Source: a filamentous cyanobacterium CCT1 (GTDB taxonomy: Bacteria; Cyanobacteriota; Cyanobacteriia; Phormidesmidales; Phormidesmidaceae). From it: a DNA stretch of 64,000 bases. The number at the start of each line of letters is the position of its first letter. Position 1 is the stretch's first letter. The notes under the pieces were generated by a model. The model saw only the letters and a list, made by a program, of their open reading frames with translations, did not search any database and was not told where the DNA came from. Of this stretch, positions 8,268 to 16,031 are shown piece by piece. The stretch lies in the NCBI GenBank assembly GCA_003017855.1, contig PYER01000002.1, positions 1 through 64,000 on the forward strand, given 5' to 3'. The position numbers and the translations under genes were made by a program.

Positions 8268-8411
8268 CCACCCTGCTCTGACCGGGTCACATTCGAGTCC
8301 TTAGTTCCAAACCGGTCCTCTTTACAAACTTAAATTATCGATCGACTACCATTGAAGACAGACCCCTCCAGGCCAAGGGCGGCTTGGGTTAGCGATCGCA
8401 GGAGTGTTGAT

Positions 8412-9398
8412 ATGGACGGGTCATTTCCCCAGGGCCTGCTAAAGAGCGAGTTGCTCAACCAGCTGGCCATTAACCTAGACACCGCCGAAACGGTTGGCCC
8501 CATTACCGAAGTTTGGGTCAACAGCCGCACCCATCAGGTACAGGGCATTGGCTGTAGTGCCGGTGGGCTATTACTCCATCGCCAGAGTCGGCGGTTTCTC
8601 TGGTCTCAAATCGGCGCGATGGGGCGCGACGGGGTGGTGGTTAAAGCAGGGGCGCAGATCGAGTCGATCGACGAGCAGCTGCAAGACTGCCTACCCCTGG
8701 GCACGGTTGAACTGTGGTCTGACCACGGCGATCGCATGGGCCAGCTCACCGACTATCGCTTCGACCCGGCTACGGGCAACATTGTGCAATACCTGTTCAT
8801 TCCGGAGGAAACCAGCGGCCTGGCTCCTGGGCACTACGCCCTGGACCCCATCGGCGTGATCAGCACGGGCCGCCGCCGCATGATGGCCGAAGATACGGCT
8901 CTGCGCCACGCTCCGCTAGTTCAGGCTGGTCTGCCCCAGCCGCCAGAGCCACCGCCACCGCGATCGCCCTTTGACCGCATTCCCCTCGATCGCCTGTCGA
9001 TGGATCGAGTCCCCGACCCCCGTCAAGGCTGGGAGGCCGCCGTTAAGACAACGCGCCAGGCCCAGCAGCAGGTCAGCGATCGCTTCCAGGACCAGCGCCA
9101 AAAGCTAGGGGCCGAAGCTCAAGATCGCCGCCAAAAGCTCCAGGCCGAGGCCCAAGATAAGCTGGGCGGCCTGCTGGGCAACGTCAAAAAGCGGACTCGT
9201 CACCTGCGCAACCAGCTGCGCGAAGCCGTTACCGATGCCACGGCCGGGTTGCCCTCCGGGCCCAACCTGCGCGACGACAATGTGCCTACCATTGACGTCA
9301 ACGCCATGGAACTCTGGCCCGAGGACGATTTCCCCTCAGAACGCCCGGGCGATCGCCCTCCCGATCATCACCCCGACCGACGGCCTCCTCGCCGCTAG
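8412..9398 (+). CDS. PRC-barrel domain protein
   Basis: A 328-residue protein from the ATG at 8412, which has an AGGAG site eight bases upstream; an in-frame TTG at 8352 is less likely. Residues about 10-85 and 95-160 form two PRC-barrel-like units (VGPITEVWVNSRTHQVQGIG; MGQLTDYRFDPATGNIVQYLF). Residues about 185-215 are Pro-rich, followed by a charged helical stretch with repeats of the form DxRQKLxAEAQD (about 225-275), probably coiled coil. The tail is Asp/Pro/Arg-rich. PRC-barrels occur in photosynthetic reaction-centre H subunits and RNA-processing proteins; the role here is unknown. Confidence 0.7.
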   Translation: MDGSFPQGLLKSELLNQLAINLDTAETVGPITEVWVNSRTHQVQGIGCSAGGLLLHRQSRRFLWSQIGAMGRDGVVVKAGAQIESIDEQLQDCLPLGTVELWSDHGDRMGQLTDYRFDPATGNIVQYLFIPEETSGLAPGHYALDPIGVISTGRRRMMAEDTALRHAPLVQAGLPQPPEPPPPRSPFDRIPLDRLSMDRVPDPRQGWEAAVKTTRQAQQQVSDRFQDQRQKLGAEAQDRRQKLQAEAQDKLGGLLGNVKKRTRHLRNQLREAVTDATAGLPSGPNLRDDNVPTIDVNAMELWPEDDFPSERPGDRPPDHHPDRRPPRR

Positions 9399-9404
9399 AA
9401 CGGG

Positions 9405-9713
9405 CTACAGGTCGCGCTGGTAGTCGGCGATCGCCTCCAGCAGATCGGCCTTGCTCGCGGCTGGAACCAGATCGGCCAGGGTCACCGTTTTTTGGCCGCC
9501 GCCAATCGCTACGGGAGTACCGGCCAGAATATCGGTCACGGCCGCGTCGGTCACCTTATCCCCTACCACCAGCGGGTAGAGCTTTTCGGCCAGCGGTGTG
9601 TGCAGTTTGGCGTCGCGCAGATACAGGTGCCACTTAGCGACATCGAGGTATACGTTATCGCCAATGGCTGCGGCGAGGGCTTCAATGGCCCGGGCGGTAG
9701 ACGCATCAGACAT
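9405..9713 (-). CDS. DUF3181 family protein
   Basis: A 102-residue soluble protein that opens with an Ala-rich helix (ARAIEALAAAIGDNVYLDVAKWHLYL) and matches the DUF3181 family found in cyanobacteria. It ends 7 bp from the stop of the convergent PRC-barrel gene. Its start lies 2 bp from the end of the 2TM-domain gene, so the two are probably cotranscribed. No function is established. Confidence 0.75.
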   Translation of the reverse strand: MSDASTARAIEALAAAIGDNVYLDVAKWHLYLRDAKLHTPLAEKLYPLVVGDKVTDAAVTDILAGTPVAIGGGQKTVTLADLVPAASKADLLEAIADYQRDL

Positions 9714-9715
9714 AA

Positions 9716-9997
9716 TTACTCTCCATTGGGGTCAGGGTTAGCCGAGGGAGACAGCGGCACGGGGGAATAGTCTGCGATCGCAAAGATATAGACGGCCTGG
9801 CCTACCAGCAGGGGCAGCCAGGTCAGGGTTACTTTAGCGACCCAGGGAACCCAGTTGGGGTCTAGGGTATGAAAAAACCACAGCCCAGAATTCACAGCAG
9901 TAAACGCCGCTACGTGCACCGCAAAGTTAATGCGGTCTTCTAACTTGCGGTAGGCAGGATCTTCTCGGGTGGGTTTACGGGGCCAACGGGGCGGCAT
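9716..9997 (-). CDS. 2TM domain small membrane protein
   Basis: A 93-residue protein. A basic N-terminus and the DPAYRKLEDRINFAVHVAAF motif (residues about 13-32) lead into two membrane segments (about 27-45 and 52-75), the 2TM-domain pattern. It is the first gene of a two-gene unit with the DUF3181 gene. Function unknown. Confidence 0.7.
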   Translation of the reverse strand: MPPRWPRKPTREDPAYRKLEDRINFAVHVAAFTAVNSGLWFFHTLDPNWVPWVAKVTLTWLPLLVGQAVYIFAIADYSPVPLSPSANPDPNGE

Positions 9998-10027
9998 AGG
10001 CCAACTTTTGCATTCAAAGCTACACCT

Positions 10028-10576
10028 TCATTCTAAGGGTGCAGGGGCTAAAGAAGTTGGGGCTAAAGGCGACCCGACCATACCCCACTGGCCAATGTAG
10101 GCGTATATGGCCAGAGCGGCCGCCGTTTGCACATTCAGCGACTGCACCACCCCGTACTGAGGAATCATCACCACCTGATCACAAGCCGCCGCTACGGCAG
10201 CAGGAATGCCCGTCAGTTCTCGCCCCAATACCAGCACCGCCCGCTCCGGAAAACGCAGATCAGTTAAGGGCACGGCCTGGGGCTGAAGATCGAGCGCGAT
10301 CGGGGTGTAGCCCCGCTGTCGCTGCTGGTTTAACCACTGGGGCAGGTTCGCAGCCGCGCATTCAGCTAGGGGCTGCCACTGATGGGTCGCCACCGCTCCC
10401 TGGCGAAACTTGCGGTCCTGGGCCAGCTTCAGGTCGCTCAGCACCAGCGCCTCCAGCCGAAAGGCTTCGGCAGTGCGGCAGAGCATACCCAGATTGATCG
10501 GATTTTCCACCAGGGTGGCGCACACCATCAGCGCGTGGCGGGGCAAATTGAGGTAATGGGTACGAACTGGCGCCAT
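10028..10576 (-). CDS. TrmH/SpoU-family RNA 2'-O-methyltransferase
   Basis: A 182-residue SPOUT methyltransferase. All three SpoU motifs are visible: motif 1 NPINLGMLCRTAEAF (residues about 25-39), motif 2 VLVLGRELTGI (about 113-123) and motif 3 VMIPQYGVVQSLNVQTAAALAIY (about 134-156), which forms the SAM-binding trefoil knot. There is no added RNA-binding domain, as in the short TrmL/TrmH-like enzymes. The substrate, tRNA or rRNA, cannot be told from sequence. Confidence 0.8.
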   Translation of the reverse strand: MAPVRTHYLNLPRHALMVCATLVENPINLGMLCRTAEAFRLEALVLSDLKLAQDRKFRQGAVATHQWQPLAECAAANLPQWLNQQRQRGYTPIALDLQPQAVPLTDLRFPERAVLVLGRELTGIPAAVAAACDQVVMIPQYGVVQSLNVQTAAALAIYAYIGQWGMVGSPLAPTSLAPAPLE

Positions 10577-10642
10577 ACAAAAGACGATGCGCAGATACCG
10601 GCACAGAAGATACCGAAACAGCCGCCCCCAAAAAGTAAATAA

Positions 10643-10670
10643 CCCGCCCCGCCTAGACAGGCAGCGCGGG
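10643..10670 (-). terminator. Candidate terminator after DUF3386 gene
   Basis: On the minus strand, downstream of the DUF3386 stop, a hairpin forms with outer CCCGC/GCGGG and inner GCCT/AGGC pairs, followed by a T-rich tract (GTTATTTACTTTTT). It would separate that gene from the methyltransferase gene. Confidence 0.4.
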
Positions 10671-10703
10671 CCAGGGAGCGTTACAGGTCCAGCAGCTGGG
10701 CGC

Positions 10704-11366
10704 TTAGGCCTCTAGCAAAGCAATGTTAGAGAATACAAACTCCTGCGAGTCTTCCTGCATTTCGGTGCCGTTCTCAATCGTGGTCTCAATGGCGCGGCGA
10801 GAGAGAATGTAGTAGCCGCCCACCTCGGTATACTCGTCTTCAAAGTCGCTGAGGCCGCCCTTTTGCTCGCCCGTTTTGGGGTCGTGGTAGACCGAGTCGT
10901 AGCGGTGAGACAGGTAGCCCGCCCCAGTATCGTGGCTGCTGTAGGTGTGAATGGTGACAACCACGCCGTGAATGTGGCGGTGCACCATTGAGACCTCGTT
11001 GTTTTTGATCTGGTAGCGATCGCCCTCGGCTTTGCCACCCATGAGAATCTCTACCGAGCCATCGGGCAGGGTTTCGCCGTAGCTAAAGGTGTTGTTGCCG
11101 TGGGTGTCTTCAAACCCGCGCCGAACTCGGTGAATGGAGACCTCAAACAGCTGGCCATGGACCGCTTTTTGAGCCGCCTCATCGGCGATGCCCGTCACTT
11201 CGAGCTTGAGGTCAGCGCTGACCTTGACCTGGCCCGTGTGGCTTTGGCCATTGTGGGTAAAGCTGACATCAGCCATATAGCCAGGAAAGGCCGCATCCCA
11301 GGTGTAGCGGTTTTCGTAGGCCGCCCGAAAAAAGTCCCGTGCGGCGAGTTGAGTTCCAACCATCAA
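10704..11366 (-). CDS. DUF3386 family protein
   Basis: A 220-residue soluble protein matching the cyanobacterial DUF3386 family: an N-terminal ARDFFRAAYENRYTWD segment, a central region of alternating beta strands, and a conserved H-rich stretch (MVHRHIHGVVVTIHTYSSHDTG, residues about 129-150). No catalytic motif is recognised. It is monocistronic, with a probable terminator downstream. Function unknown. Confidence 0.75.
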   Translation of the reverse strand: MMVGTQLAARDFFRAAYENRYTWDAAFPGYMADVSFTHNGQSHTGQVKVSADLKLEVTGIADEAAQKAVHGQLFEVSIHRVRRGFEDTHGNNTFSYGETLPDGSVEILMGGKAEGDRYQIKNNEVSMVHRHIHGVVVTIHTYSSHDTGAGYLSHRYDSVYHDPKTGEQKGGLSDFEDEYTEVGGYYILSRRAIETTIENGTEMQEDSQEFVFSNIALLEA

Positions 11367-11469
11367 AAAATCTCCCGGTGAATGTCGGTCGGCAACAGCA
11401 GGGAGCTATTGCACGAGGGCTTCTCTAGCATACCGATTCTAGCCTTCCACCGCCTGCCCCTGAACCTAA

Positions 11470-11642
11470 TCAGGGCAACGTCCCATGACGCTGGCGCGTC
11501 ACTCCAAACGATGAAAAGGCTCACAGCCTTTCCCTGAGCGGAGTCGTAGGCTTTGCCGCCCCAAAGGGGCTAGGGAACGGGCTTTCTCCCTTCGGGAGTT
11601 TCACGAACGACTCCGCTCAGCCCTCGGTTATTTTCAGGGCAA
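11470..11642. mobile_element. Non-autonomous dispersed element, copy 1
   Basis: A 173-bp unit bounded by 9-bp direct repeats TCAGGGCAA (11470-11478 and 11634-11642). It has no coding capacity. It starts CGTCCCATGACGCT, contains the 13-bp inverted pair CTGAGCGGAGTCG (11534-11546) and CGACTCCGCTCAG (11608-11620), plus a small CTCCC/GGGAG hairpin, and ends CCCTCGGTTATTT. A second copy lies at 59908-60108, flanked by a different direct repeat, which suggests mobilisation with target duplication. No transposase is in the window. Confidence 0.6.
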
Positions 11643-12047
11643 TTGGGCCTACACCTCAGAGTCCGCCAAACAATGTAGCCTGGTTTACAGCTTGATTAAA
11701 AGTGCTTTCCTTAAGATAGAAATCCCGAACTTCCATTTAGGTCCGATGCGGCCGAGGATTTTGCTGGCAGACAAGCCTTACAGGCCCCTTTTGGCTGTCT
11801 TTTTCCACAGGCGCTTGTGTAGCAACGTTTTTGTGGTAGGCGCTTAAACCCTTGCTCAGCCTGATCTTTTGACGGCATACCCAGTCTTAACATGCTAGAT
11901 CAGCACGTTATCCACAGATTTTTTTGCGTCTGTGGATAACGTGTGATGTCCAGGCAGTAGATAAGGTGCGATCGCTTTCAACTAACATCTAAACGCAACT
12001 TATTCAAACGCGAAGCTTAGACAAGTCTGTCGTCAGTATTGGCTTAA
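11643..12047. other. 405-bp region without convincing gene, with DnaA boxes
   Basis: No supported coding sequence. A 60-residue minus-strand frame at 11711-11893 is low-complexity and has no recognised relatives. The region carries three DnaA-box-like nonamers: TTTTCCACA (11801-11809), TTATCCACA (11908-11916) and the inverted TGTGGATAA (11931-11939). It also carries a HIP1 site near 11969. Confidence 0.5.
11904..11943. repeat. 15-bp-arm palindrome containing two inverted DnaA boxes
   Basis: Perfect inverted repeat, arms 11904-11918 and 11929-11943 (CACGTTATCCACAGA and its complement), with a 10-base T-rich loop. Each arm contains a consensus DnaA box (TTATCCACA). It could be a DnaA-binding or titration site, or the stem of a transcript. 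The dnaA and dnaN genes are not in the window, so it is not shown to be the origin. Confidence 0.6.
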
Positions 12048-13508
12048 TCATGGCGCTTCCACAATGGGTAGAGTCTCAGCACTGAGCTTTACGTATTCAT
12101 CTACGGCCAAAAATAGATCGCTGAGCTGGGTCACCGTAGTGAACGGGTTTAGCAGTACCGCTTTCAGCCACCGCTGTCCCCGAAACACTGGCAGCGACAA
12201 AAACGTATGGTGCTGGTTTAGCAAATACCGTTGCAGGTCAGCATTCCAGCTGTCCCACTGGTCGGGCGGTAGGGCCGCTGGACAGCCCCGAAAGCAGATC
12301 AGGTTCATGTCTGGATCGCTCGCCAGCTCTAGCCAGGGCCGCTGCCGCACCTGGGCTACAAAGTGATCCGTAAGGGCATAGCTGGCATCGACCAGTTCGG
12401 CGCAGCCCACTTTGCCCAGGTGGGCCAGAGTTAACCACAGTTTCAGTATGTCGGTGTGGCGGGTGCCCTGCACCGAAAGTTCGCCCAGGTTGGCCCAGTC
12501 GGCTTCGGTATTCATGTAGGGGGCCGAGACTCGAAAGTGGCTGTGCAGCAGGCTCAGATCGCGAAACAGCACCGAGGCGCAGGTTTTGGTGACGTACAGC
12601 CATTTTTGCGGATTGAATGTGACCGAATTGGCCTGCTCAATGCCCGTCAGTCGGTAGCGGTGGGTGGGTGAGAATGCGATCGCGCCGCCGTAGGCCGCAT
12701 CCACATGCAACCACAGGCCGTAGGCCTGGGCGATGCGGGCAATTTCTGGTAAGGGGTCGATGTTGCCCGTCACCGTTGTCCCTGCCGTCGCCACCACCGC
12801 AAAGGGCTTGTGCCCCTGGGCGATCGCGCCCTGAATCTTGGCCTCCAAAATGCCAATATCCATCTGGCCTTTGGTGTTGGCCGGTATCGGCACCACCCCA
12901 TTCAGCCCCAGGCCCAGCAGCATGCCCGCCTTCTGAATCGAGGTGTGGGCCAGCTCTGAGGCAAAGATCACGGGCGGCGGCCCACCGGCTAGCCCCTCGT
13001 ATAAACTGCCGAGCTGGACATTGCGAGCCACCGTCAGAGCTTGCAGATTGGCCAGCGTACCGCCGCTCGTCAGCAGCCCGCCCGCCCTTTCGCCCAAACC
13101 AAACAGCTGGGCGATCTCTGCCAGCAGCAAAGGCTCCAGCCGCGACAGAGCCGGAGACATTTCAACGCTCAGCATGTTGTTGTTGAGCGCCGCCGCCACC
13201 CAGTCACCAACGATAGAAGCCGTACTGGGCAGCGGGTCCATATGGCCCATATAGCCGGGGTGAGACGGGTTCATCGACTGGGCCATCAGATTGCCCAGCG
13301 CGTCGAGCAGGGGCGCGATCGCCATCGGCTGTTCAGGAATCCCTTGAAAAGGAATGCCTTGAACCGATGGCAGCGGCACGTGGTCACTGGCCCCAGCCAG
13401 ATAGTCGAGAATTTGCGCCGCCACCTGCTGAAACACGGCCTCAATGGCTGCTCGATTGTGGCCCTGGGGGTCAACAAAGGCATCGGCGGACAGAGCAAGA
13501 AAAGCCAA
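12048..13508 (-). CDS. PLP-dependent group II amino-acid decarboxylase
   Basis: A 486-residue fold-type I decarboxylase of the aromatic-L-amino-acid/glutamate decarboxylase family. Residues about 140-150 hold the cofactor region GGLLTSGGTLANLQAL. HVDAAYGGA (about 268-276) carries the PLP-pairing Asp, and NPQKWLYVTKTCASVLFRD (about 302-320) carries the Schiff-base Lys. The N-terminal PSHPGYMGHMDPLPS segment is typical. Substrate cannot be assigned; related enzymes act on tyrosine, tryptophan, aspartate or diaminobutyrate. It appears monocistronic and is preceded by a HIP1-containing gap. Confidence 0.85.
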   Translation of the reverse strand: MAFLALSADAFVDPQGHNRAAIEAVFQQVAAQILDYLAGASDHVPLPSVQGIPFQGIPEQPMAIAPLLDALGNLMAQSMNPSHPGYMGHMDPLPSTASIVGDWVAAALNNNMLSVEMSPALSRLEPLLLAEIAQLFGLGERAGGLLTSGGTLANLQALTVARNVQLGSLYEGLAGGPPPVIFASELAHTSIQKAGMLLGLGLNGVVPIPANTKGQMDIGILEAKIQGAIAQGHKPFAVVATAGTTVTGNIDPLPEIARIAQAYGLWLHVDAAYGGAIAFSPTHRYRLTGIEQANSVTFNPQKWLYVTKTCASVLFRDLSLLHSHFRVSAPYMNTEADWANLGELSVQGTRHTDILKLWLTLAHLGKVGCAELVDASYALTDHFVAQVRQRPWLELASDPDMNLICFRGCPAALPPDQWDSWNADLQRYLLNQHHTFLSLPVFRGQRWLKAVLLNPFTTVTQLSDLFLAVDEYVKLSAETLPIVEAP

Positions 13509-13636
13509 CGTGCACCTCTAGCGGGGGAACATGGCTTAATTATCTCGCTAATGCGACCTGACCGAGGCGATCGCACGACGCAAAGTAACCCTGCAAAGCA
13601 CCCCTCGGTCTTTCCGATCGTTTGGCTCTCGGCGCT

Positions 13637-14410
13637 CTAAAGGGGCTGAATCAAGATCGGCGACGACAGATGTTCCTGAGGCGCCTCGGCCCTCTCTTGG
13701 GTAATGGCGATCGCCCGCACCAGGCTCGGATCGCGACGGTACACCGGGGGCAGATCAATAGGTTGGGTTACATTGCCCTGCTCATCGACGGTAAACACCG
13801 TCGTCAGAATGGCGTTCTTTTGGTCTACGGTGGCCGGGGCATTGGGGTCTAGCACCGTCCACAGCACATACACGCTGCCCGGCTCCAGCGGCGGCAAGTT
13901 TTCTACCGTTAGCGAACCCGCCAGGGTATTAGGATTGAGCACCACCTGGGCCTGCCCTGAGGTGGCGTCATCGGGCGAGCTCAGGGCAACCGTGAGGGTT
14001 TCGTCGCGACCGGCTCGCTCAAGCTGCAGCGTGCGCCACAGCAACAGATTGCTGAGACTCAACCCCGCTATCAGAGCCATGGCGGCGGCCCAGGCTAGCT
14101 GCCACCGCCGCGATCGCCGAACTGGTTCAGACGCCAATTCACCCGCGATTGCGGCCGCCGACGGTTGAGCTGCAGCCACCTTGCCACTAGCTGCCCCTAG
14201 CACGGCCTGCCTCAGGTGAGCCGGAGGAGAAACCGGATCGCCATCATAGGCTACCTCCAGGGCCTGCTGCATCTGGTCGATGTCCCGTTGCAGGCTAGGG
14301 TCAGCCGCCAGCAGGCGGGCCAGGGTCGCCGACTCCTCCGGGCTGAGGTCGTAGAGAACGTAGCCAGCCAGCAGGTTCTGTAGTTGTTCGGGTGAAATAG
14401 ACCCGGTCAT
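13637..14410 (-). CDS. Anti-sigma factor, RskA-like
   Basis: A 257-residue single-pass membrane protein. The cytosolic N-terminus (residues about 1-80: LLAGYVLYDLSPEE, LLAADPSLQRDIDQM) resembles the anti-sigma-K N-terminal domain. A membrane helix follows at about 104-125 (LAWAAAMALIAGLSLSNLLLW). The exported part is an RskA/anti-sigma-K C-terminal domain with GSLTVENLPPLEPGSVYVLWTVLD. No zinc-binding HxxxCxxC is present. It begins 4 bp after the sigma factor stop, so the two are cotranscribed and almost certainly act as a pair. Confidence 0.8.
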   Translation of the reverse strand: MTGSISPEQLQNLLAGYVLYDLSPEESATLARLLAADPSLQRDIDQMQQALEVAYDGDPVSPPAHLRQAVLGAASGKVAAAQPSAAAIAGELASEPVRRSRRWQLAWAAAMALIAGLSLSNLLLWRTLQLERAGRDETLTVALSSPDDATSGQAQVVLNPNTLAGSLTVENLPPLEPGSVYVLWTVLDPNAPATVDQKNAILTTVFTVDEQGNVTQPIDLPPVYRRDPSLVRAIAITQERAEAPQEHLSSPILIQPL

Positions 14411-14414
14411 AGTA

Positions 14415-15065
14415 CTAGTTACCCCAGCGATCTTGGAGAATTTGCCGGAGCTTAAGCAGCCCTCGGCGAGAGTGAGTCTTGACGGTACCTAAGGGAGTGT
14501 CGAGCTGCTCAGCAATGGTGGCTTGGGATAGACCTTCATAGTAGGCCAGCCGCAGAATTTGCTGCTGGTTAGCCGAGAGCTGAGCCAGCGCCGCCCTCAC
14601 CTCTTCGGAGCGTTCGGCTTGGGCCAGGGCATCGGCCGGGGTAGGGGTAGGGGGCTGATCACTGGCCTGGAGCCGAGCCATAGAATCGCGGGCCGACTGA
14701 CGCGATCGCAGTCGGTCTATGGCCCGCGATCGCGTCAAAATGGCCAGATAGGTACGAAACGAGCCGCGCTGCGGGTCGTAGGCCGTCGATTGGGCCAGCT
14801 TGACGAAGATGTCCTGGGTCAGGTCCTCTGCCTCCTGGGCCTGGCCTAATACCTTGAGCGCTATTCCATAAACCAGCCCGCTGTGGCGATCGTACAGCGT
14901 TCCCAGGGCGCTGGTCTGCCCGGCCTTCAGGGCCAACCACAGGTCTGCATCGCTCAGCGTTCCGGCATTTGTCGAGGTCTGTTGTTCGAAGTCCATATTC
15001 GCCGAAGGCTCAGACACTAGCCTCGCCGTCTCGGTTGCCCTGAGGCGAAGATGTACCACAGTCAT
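14415..15065 (-). CDS. ECF-type RNA polymerase sigma factor
   Basis: A 216-residue sigma-70 family protein. Region 2 spans residues about 46-115 (LYDRHSGLVYGIALKVLGQAQEAEDLTQDIFVKL, then FRTYLAILTRSRAIDRLRSR). Region 4 spans about 150-208 (LSANQQQILRLAYYEGLSQATIAEQLDTPLGTVKTHSRRGLLKLR). It lacks regions 1 and 3, hence ECF. A TATAGA box lies immediately before the first ATG (15068-15073), so the true start may be the ATG at 14996 if that box is the -10. It precedes its anti-sigma gene and follows the CHRD protein gene, a plausible target. Confidence 0.85.
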   Translation of the reverse strand: MTVVHLRLRATETARLVSEPSANMDFEQQTSTNAGTLSDADLWLALKAGQTSALGTLYDRHSGLVYGIALKVLGQAQEAEDLTQDIFVKLAQSTAYDPQRGSFRTYLAILTRSRAIDRLRSRQSARDSMARLQASDQPPTPTPADALAQAERSEEVRAALAQLSANQQQILRLAYYEGLSQATIAEQLDTPLGTVKTHSRRGLLKLRQILQDRWGN

Positions 15066-15154
15066 TTTCTATACAATGCCATGATTTGTGTCTATTGCCA
15101 TCCCATCGAGCAGCTGCCACAGCCGCCACCCGATAGGACAGCCGGCAATGGAGC

Positions 15155-15805
15155 CTAGGCGGGCATCAGAATGCCGCGCAGCTCGCCGCCTCGATTGCGG
15201 GTAGTGTGCAGATCGATATACAGCATGCCGTTTTGCAGAGCCTGAAGCTGTTCAGGGGTAAGGGTGTAGTCGCCCATAGCGCTGCCGCCCCGCCCGGTGT
15301 CGTCCATGGTCACGTCCAGGGCATACTGAAACGGCCCATTTTCGCTGGGGCTACCTCGATGGACATGGAAGGCTGAGGTGATGTTGGGGTTGGGGGGATC
15401 TACCGGATCGCTGCCGTAGTCGCGCATAGCGCTCGTCAGTTCTCGAAAGCTGCCTCGCACCACCAGGCGATCGCCCGCCAGCGCCGCCCCAACTACCCCA
15501 CGGGCGTCGGTCATCGGCGAATTGGGCACCACATTCTGAGGGCTGAGCATCGCCACGTAGGTAACGATGGAGCTACTAGAAGTCCCCTGGGCCAGCAGCG
15601 GTGCCGTTGCCGCCACCAGGTTGGCGTCAATTTGTGCGCCTAGGGCCAAGCTGCCCGAGGTTGGTGCGGTCACCGCCATCCTCGAGGCCGTCAGGGGCGA
15701 TTGAGCCAACACCCGGCCCACCATCGGAGAATATAGGAGAACCACGAAAAGGCAAGTCACCAGGACGATGAAGCTATTCCGCAGGTTTTTTCGTTCAGTA
15801 AACAT
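15155..15805 (-). CDS. Secreted CHRD-domain protein
   Basis: A 216-residue protein from the ATG at 15805; an upstream in-frame TTG at 15820 is weaker. An N-terminal hydrophobic segment (residues about 13-33) ending near VLAQS is a signal peptide or anchor. Residues about 85-215 form a CHRD domain: VTYVAMLSPQNVVP, a central FHVHRG, GPFQYALDV, and the closing YIDLHTTRNRGGELRGILMPA. CHRD domains were described in the BMP antagonist chordin and occur in many secreted bacterial proteins. It lies 89 bp upstream of the sigma/anti-sigma pair on the same strand. Confidence 0.8.
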   Translation of the reverse strand: MFTERKNLRNSFIVLVTCLFVVLLYSPMVGRVLAQSPLTASRMAVTAPTSGSLALGAQIDANLVAATAPLLAQGTSSSSIVTYVAMLSPQNVVPNSPMTDARGVVGAALAGDRLVVRGSFRELTSAMRDYGSDPVDPPNPNITSAFHVHRGSPSENGPFQYALDVTMDDTGRGGSAMGDYTLTPEQLQALQNGMLYIDLHTTRNRGGELRGILMPA

Positions 15806-16031
15806 AGTGCTTTCATCCAACAGATTATTTGATGTCCCTGCAGGTAGAGACTCACATCTAGTACGTCAACCGTTCTCATCTGGATGCGAATACCTCAATA
15901 CAGATCACAATGCACAGGCGGCAAGAGCCAGGTGCAGTACCGATGGGGGATCGCCTCAGCGCCCCTAAACCCTTTCAGAAGCAGGCCAAAGGCGCTATAT
16001 GTGAAATACTCCCTAGCCCTGGCTGCGCCGC

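Noticed and set aside
11711-11893. 60-codon minus-strand frame with several Cys
   Set aside because: No ribosome site, no recognised similarity, and it lies in a region otherwise marked by DnaA boxes; kept only as a note.
11801-11943. Chromosome origin (oriC)
   Set aside because: DnaA boxes are present, but dnaA, dnaN and an AT-rich unwinding region are not; called a DnaA-box palindrome instead.
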